Of a stretch of DNA of 64,000 nt, positions 59,429 through 64,000 are shown one piece after another. Under the pieces are notes generated by a model that was not told where the DNA came from, ran no database searches, and saw only the letters and a program-made list of their open reading frames with translations. Numbering within the stretch: position 1 is the stretch's first letter; every line of letters starts with the position of its first letter. This DNA comes from Ideonella benzenivorans. GTDB lineage: Bacteria > Pseudomonadota > Gammaproteobacteria > Burkholderiales > Burkholderiaceae_C. The translations under genes were made by a program, and so were the position numbers. The stretch lies in NCBI RefSeq assembly GCF_020387415.1, contig NZ_JAGWCB010000010.1, positions 434,001 to 498,000 of the forward strand. Direction: 5' to 3'.

Positions 59429-61317
59429 GGGGCGGTGGGGGTGGGCACGGGCGGCAGCCACAGGGTGAAGCAGGCGCCGCCGTCGGGGTGATTGTCCGCC
59501 TCCAGCTCGCCGCCGGCCTCGCGGGCGATGTCGCGTGAGATGGCCAGGCCCAGGCCCAGGCCACCGCCGGCCGCCTTGGTGCTGAAGAAGGGCTCGAAGA
59601 CGCGGTCGCGCACGGCGGGGTCCAGGCCGGGGCCCTGGTCGCGCACGCGCAGGGCCACGCGGCCGTCCTGCGCAAAGGCGTCGATCCACAGCGCGCGCTG
59701 CGGCTGGTCGCGCATGGCGTCCAACGCGTTGCCGATCAGGTTGATCAGCACCTGCTCCAGCCGGTTCGGGTCGCACCAGGCGGCCAGCGGCAGGCCGGCC
59801 GTGGCGTCGTGCACGGCCACGCCTTCGCTGCGCAGCCGTTGGTCGTAGAGGAACAGCGCGTTGCGCACCGCGGTGGCCAGCACCGCCGCCTGCGGCTGGG
59901 CCTTGGACTTGCGGGCAAAGCCCTTGAGCGGCTCGATGATGGCGCCCATCTGCTCGGCCAGGCGGGCCATGATGCGCAGGTTGCCGCTCACCGCATCCAG
60001 CTGGCCGCGCTCCATGAAGGCGACCGCGTTGCCCGACAGGGTGCGGATGGCGCCCAGCGGTTGCGTCAGCTCGTGGGTGATGCCGGTGGCCAGCTGGCCC
60101 AGCGCGGCCATCTTGCCGGCGTGCACCAGTTCGTCCTGGGCCTCGCGCAGGGTGTGCTCGGCCTGCTGGCGTTCGCGCACTTCCTTGCGCAAGCGCACGT
60201 TGGTGTCGCTGAGCGCCTGGGTGCGGCGCGCCACCTGGTCTTCCAGCTGGGCGTTGAGCTGCAGCTTCTGTTGCACGATGCGCCGGCGCTGGTTGACCAG
60301 CAGCATCAGCAGCAGCACGAAGCCGGCGCTGACGCCGGCCAGCAGGCTGTCTTGCGCGGCCTGCGCGCGCACCGGCTGCAGGTTGGCGAACATCAGCAGA
60401 CGCCAGTCGGTGCCGTCCAGCGTGCGGCCCAGCACCAGCATGCCGCGGTTGGCGGCCATGCGCCCACCCGGCCCGCTGGCGCCCAGGCCGGCCGGCAGCA
60501 CGCCTTCGACGATCTGGCTGTCCTCGTCCACCCGCAGGTCCACCTGCAGCGGAAAGCGGGTGATGCGATGGTCGCCGTACAGGCGGGACAGTTGCAGGTC
60601 GACCCGCCGCTCCAACGGCAGCTCGGCCAGGGCGGTGTAGGTCCATTCCGGGCGGGAGGACAGGATGACCACCTGGTTGGAATCGGCCAGCAGTGCGGGC
60701 GAGCCCAGCATGCCCCAGGCCTCGCCCACCGGGTCCAGCCCGATCTTGAGCACGGCCACACCCACCACCTTGGGCCCGTCGTGGATGGGGTGGGAGACGT
60801 AGTAGCCCGGCAGGCCGTCGCGCACGCCGATGGCGAAGTGCCGGCCCACCCGGCCCGACAGGGCTTCGAGGAAATAGGGGCGGAAGGAGAGGTCGTCCCC
60901 CACCAGGGCCGGATCGCTGGCCGCCAGCACGGTGCCGCGCTGATCCTGCACGAACAGCAGCGCCCCCCCCAGGTGGGCGTTCAACCGCCGCAGGTAGGTG
61001 CTGGCGGCCTGCGCGCGCGCGGCACTGCCCGGCTGACGCAGCAGGGCCTGCACCTCGGTGCTGAGCTGGATGGTGGCCGGCAGCGGCTCCAGCCGCAGCA
61101 CCATGCCCTGCACCGCGGCGGCAAACAGGTCCAGCTGGTGGTTGGATTCGGCCCGCAGCTGCTCGGTGCCCCGCTGCACGCTGACGGTGAAGCCGGCCCA
61201 GCCGGACATCAGCATGATCACCAGCGCGGCCAGCCCCGCCACGAGGGAGCGGCGCTGACGCCAGCGCTGGGCGACGGGGACGCGGACCGCCGCCTCGCCC
61301 CGTTCCTCAGCCAGCAT
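59425..61317 (-). CDS. Sensor histidine kinase (DctB type)
   Basis: A 630-residue membrane kinase: first helix at about 28-48, a periplasmic double-PAS/Cache sensor domain (about 50-320), a second helix (about 335-352), a coiled-coil linker (QLNAQLEDQVARRTQALSDTNVRLRKEV), and the kinase core. The phospho-histidine lies in GITHELTQPLGAIRTL and the ATP site in LINLIGNALDAM, DQGPGLDPAVRDRVFEPFFSTK and GLGLGLAIS. DctB-type kinases sense dicarboxylates or acidic amino acids. It overlaps the LysR gene by 11 nt. Confidence 0.92.
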
Positions 61318-62233
61318 CGTTCGCCCGGGCCTGCAGGAAGTCCCAGACCTCCTGCGCCACCGGCTTGGCGTGGCGGCTGCCGCCGGGCCGTTCGCGGTAG
61401 ATGCGCACTTCCATGGTCAGCTCGTCGTCGGGGGTGCCGGCCGGCACCAGGCGGCGGGCGCGCAGTTCCTTGCGCACCGAGCTGACCGGCAGAAAGGCCA
61501 GGCCGTGGCCTTCCAGCGCCATCGCCTTCAGGCCTTCGGCCATGTCGGTCTCGTAGATGGGGTCCAGGTGGGCCGGCTGCGAGGCGCGCTTGAGCACCTG
61601 CTCCACCAAGCGGGCCAGGTAGGCGCCGGAGGCGTAGCTCAGGAAAGGCACCGGCTGGCGCGGCGTGCCGGGCAGGCGGAACAGCGGCTCGCCGTCCGGC
61701 CCGGCCTTGGCGAACGGGGCCAGGGTTTCGTAGCCCAGGCAGAGCATGTCGTAGCGGTCGGCGCTGAGCTGCAGCGGCTGGGTGGCGTGGTGGTAGGCGA
61801 TCAGCAGGTCGCAGCTGCCTTCGGCCAGGCGCAGCGCGGCGTCGTGCACGTTCAGCGCGATCAGCCGGCTCTTGAGGCCGCGGAAGTGCTGCTTCAACTC
61901 CATCAGCCAGTGCGGGAAGAAGGTGAAGGCCAGCGTGTGCGGCGCGGCGAACTCGATCATGTCCTGCCCGGCCACCTGGTGGCTGCGCATCATGTTGCGG
62001 GTGGCCTGCAGCGCGCCCAGCATCTCCAGCGCCTGGGCGTGGAAGGTCTCGCCCGCGGGGGTGAGCCGCGTGGGATAGCTGGAGCGGTCCACCAGGTCGA
62101 TGCCGGCCCAGGCCTCCAGCGCCTGGATGCGGCGCGAGAAGGCCGGCTGGGTCACATGCCGCAGCTGGGCCGAGCGCGAGAAGCTGCGCGTCTCGGCCAG
62201 GCTGATGAAGTCTTCAAGCCACTTGGTGTCCAT
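61307..62233 (-). CDS. LysR-family transcriptional regulator
   Basis: A 308-residue regulator with the N-terminal winged helix (MDTKWLEDFISLAETRSFSRSAQLRHVTQPAFSRRIQALE in the usual LysR pattern) and a substrate domain with a DMAEGLKAMALEGHGLAFLP segment. It lies in one strand with the kinase and response regulator downstream and overlaps the ABC gene upstream by 20 nt, so all four may be one transcript. Its target is not visible. Confidence 0.88.
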   Translation of the reverse strand: MDTKWLEDFISLAETRSFSRSAQLRHVTQPAFSRRIQALEAWAGIDLVDRSSYPTRLTPAGETFHAQALEMLGALQATRNMMRSHQVAGQDMIEFAAPHTLAFTFFPHWLMELKQHFRGLKSRLIALNVHDAALRLAEGSCDLLIAYHHATQPLQLSADRYDMLCLGYETLAPFAKAGPDGEPLFRLPGTPRQPVPFLSYASGAYLARLVEQVLKRASQPAHLDPIYETDMAEGLKAMALEGHGLAFLPVSSVRKELRARRLVPAGTPDDELTMEVRIYRERPGGSRHAKPVAQEVWDFLQARANDAG

Positions 62234-64000
62234 GGGTGTTCTTCTCGGTGGCGGAGGGGCGGGGGCTGCTGTGCTGCAGGGCCCACATGCGGGCATAGGC
62301 ACCAGCGCGCGCCAGCAGCGCGGCGTGGGTGCCGCGCTCAACGACCTGGCCGGCCTCCATCACCAGGATTTCGTGCGCATCCACCACGGTGGACAGGCGG
62401 TGGGCGATGACCAGCGTGGTGCGCCCGCGGGCGGCGCTGGCCAGCTCGGTCTGGATGGCGCGCTCGTTGGCCGAATCGAGGGCCGAGGTGGCTTCGTCAA
62501 AGACCAGGATGGGCGGGTTCTTCAGCAGCGTGCGGGCGATGGCCACGCGCTGCTTTTCGCCGCCGGAGAGCTTCAGGCCGCGCTCGCCCACCATGGTGTC
62601 GTAGCCCTTGGGCTGGGCGACGATGAAGTCGTGGATGCGGGCGGCGCGGGCCACCGCCTCCACCTCGGCCGGCGTGGCGCCGGGCCGGCCGTAGGCGATG
62701 TTGTAGGCGATGGTGTCGTTGAACAGCACCGTGTCCTGCGGCACGATGCCGATCGCCTTGCGCAGGCTGTCCTGCGTCACCGCCCGGATGTCCTGCCCGT
62801 CGATGGTGATGCGCCCGCCCTGCACGTCGTAGAAGCGGTAGAGCAGACGGGCCAGCGTGCTCTTGCCCGCGCCGCTGGCGCCCACCACCGCCACCGTCTG
62901 GCCGGCCGGGATGTCGAAGGACAGGCCCTTGAGGATGGGCCGCGCCGGGTCGTAGGCGAAGTCCACCGCCTCGAAGCGCACGGCGGCGCCCCGCAGCTGC
63001 AGCGGCCGGGCGTCGGGGGCGTCGGCCACCTCGCGCTCGCGGGCCATCAGCGTGAACATCTTGTCCAGGTCAGTCAGGCTCTGCTTGACCTCGCGGTAGA
63101 GCACGCCCAGGAAGTTCAGCGGGATGTAGAGCTGGATCAGCAGGGTGTTGATCAGCACCAGGTCACCCAGCGTCAGATGACCGCTCACCACGCCGGCGGT
63201 GGCCCGCCACAGCATGGCCAGCAGCGAGACAGCGATGATGGCCTGCTGGCCGACGTTGAGCAGCGAGAGCGTGGTCTGCGAGGTGATCTGGGCGCGGCGG
63301 TAGGCGTCCAGCCCCTCGTCGTAGCGCCGGGCCTCGAAGTCCTCGTTGTTGAAGTACTTGACCGTCTCGTAGTTCAGCAGCGCGTCGATGGCGCGCTGGT
63401 GGGCCTTGGAATCCAGCTCGTTCATCTTGCGGCGGAACTGGGTGCGCCACTCGGTCAGGCTGATGGTGAAGACGCCGTAGGCCACCAGCGCCGCCAGCGT
63501 GATCCAGACAAAGCCCAGGTCGAACTGGCTGCCCAGCAGCACCAGCGCCAGGCCCAGCTCCACCAGCGTCGGCAGGATGGTGTAGAGCGAGTACGAGATG
63601 AGCGACTGCAGGGCGCGGGTACCGCGCTCGATGTCGCGCGTCATGCCGCCGGTCTGGCGCTCCAGGTGGAAGCGCAGCGACAGCGCGTGCATGTGACGGA
63701 AGACCTGCAGCGCGATCTCGCGCGAGGCGCCGTGCGTGGCCTTGGCGAACACCAGCTCGCGCAGCTCGGTGAACAGCGAGGCCAACAGCCGCAGCGCCGC
63801 ATAGCCCAGCAGCAGGCCAGCTGGCACCACCAGCAGGGCGCGTGGGTCGCTGGCGGGCAGGTTCATTGCGTCCACCAGGTGCTTGAGCAGCAGCGGCACG
63901 CCCAGGTTGGCCACCTTGGCCGCCACCAGGCAGGCCAGCGCCAGCACCACCCGGGTGCGGTACTGCCAGAAATACGGCGCCAGCTGCCGCAGGATGGCCC
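62214..64000 (-). CDS. Atm1/HMT1-type ABC exporter (5' end outside the window)
   Basis: A fused permease-ATPase half transporter; at least 595 residues are visible and the frame continues to the window edge (LRQLAPYFWQYRTRVV at the edge). The membrane domain has KATHGASREIALQVFRHMHALSLRFHLERQTGGMTRDIERG, a strong marker of the Atm1/HMT1 group, and YFNNEDFEARRY. The ATPase has Walker A GASGAGKSTLARLL, signature LSGGEKQRVAIART and Walker B PILVFDEATSALDS. Such exporters carry glutathione-linked metal or sulfur compounds. Confidence 0.9.
   Translation of the reverse strand, partial: AILRQLAPYFWQYRTRVVLALACLVAAKVANLGVPLLLKHLVDAMNLPASDPRALLVVPAGLLLGYAALRLLASLFTELRELVFAKATHGASREIALQVFRHMHALSLRFHLERQTGGMTRDIERGTRALQSLISYSLYTILPTLVELGLALVLLGSQFDLGFVWITLAALVAYGVFTISLTEWRTQFRRKMNELDSKAHQRAIDALLNYETVKYFNNEDFEARRYDEGLDAYRRAQITSQTTLSLLNVGQQAIIAVSLLAMLWRATAGVVSGHLTLGDLVLINTLLIQLYIPLNFLGVLYREVKQSLTDLDKMFTLMAREREVADAPDARPLQLRGAAVRFEAVDFAYDPARPILKGLSFDIPAGQTVAVVGASGAGKSTLARLLYRFYDVQGGRITIDGQDIRAVTQDSLRKAIGIVPQDTVLFNDTIAYNIAYGRPGATPAEVEAVARAARIHDFIVAQPKGYDTMVGERGLKLSGGEKQRVAIARTLLKNPPILVFDEATSALDSANERAIQTELASAARGRTTLVIAHRLSTVVDAHEILVMEAGQVVERGTHAALLARAGAYARMWALQHSSPRPSATEKNTHGHQVA

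Overview
This is a GC-rich (well over two thirds G+C) chromosomal window. The gene order of its dcw cluster, the Burkholderiales-style extra segment in MurD, and the general codon and protein style point to a betaproteobacterium of the order Burkholderiales, probably near Ideonella, Rubrivivax or Sphaerotilus. The genus is inference. No tRNA, complete rRNA or CRISPR array was seen.

Layout. 1-11.9 kb (minus strand): the division and cell wall cluster mraZ-rsmH-ftsL-ftsI-murE-murF-mraY-murD-ftsW-murG-murC, mostly joined by ATGA overlaps, with a recognisable mraZ promoter and a period-10 MraZ operator. 12-19 kb: glucokinase, a secreted ExeM/NucH-type nuclease with RTX repeats, an alpha carbonic anhydrase, a Bcr/CflA-type MFS exporter and the RNase P RNA gene (rnpB). 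19.1-41.4 kb: cysK, then a nitrogen and pyrimidine region. It holds a four-gene ABC importer with a RutR-like TetR regulator; AI-2E-like and LysE-like membrane proteins and an ABC exporter; the reductive pyrimidine pathway preT-preA-hydA-pydC; a LysR regulator divergent from a beta-alanine:pyruvate aminotransferase; sodC; pyrC; and an IclR regulator with a second PydC/AllC-like amidohydrolase. 41.5-53.7 kb: an oligopeptide-type ABC operon ending in an amidase, allA, and a glutamate/aspartate ABC operon (gltLKJI plus a second gltI).

53.9-57.9 kb is foreign: a promoter-proximal core site and four integron-type gene cassettes with three recognisable attC sites but no integrase in the window. The cassettes encode a GNAT acetyltransferase, a DUF4062 protein, a two-TM protein, and a DUF5343 plus HEPN/DUF4145-like pair. 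Two copies of a ~158-bp element with terminal inverted repeats sit at exactly the same place, after the GTT of the attC core. An IS3-family remnant closes the array. 58.1-64 kb (minus strand): a DctD/DctB-like sigma-54 two-component system, a LysR regulator and an Atm1-like ABC exporter that runs off the window.

How the parts fit. Four promoters upstream of nitrogen-scavenging operons carry a GG-N10-GC sigma-54 signature. Two of them, before the ABC importer and before preT, share fifteen identical bases and each is followed by a RutR-type operator (TGACC-N4-GGTCA). This suggests one regulon for pyrimidine uptake and breakdown to beta-alanine and malonate semialdehyde, switched on by sigma-54 and repressed by the local TetR protein. 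The glt operon has a sigma-54 promoter with two 12-bp mirror-related upstream sites, so the DctBD-like pair, now separated from it by the cassette array, is its likely activator.
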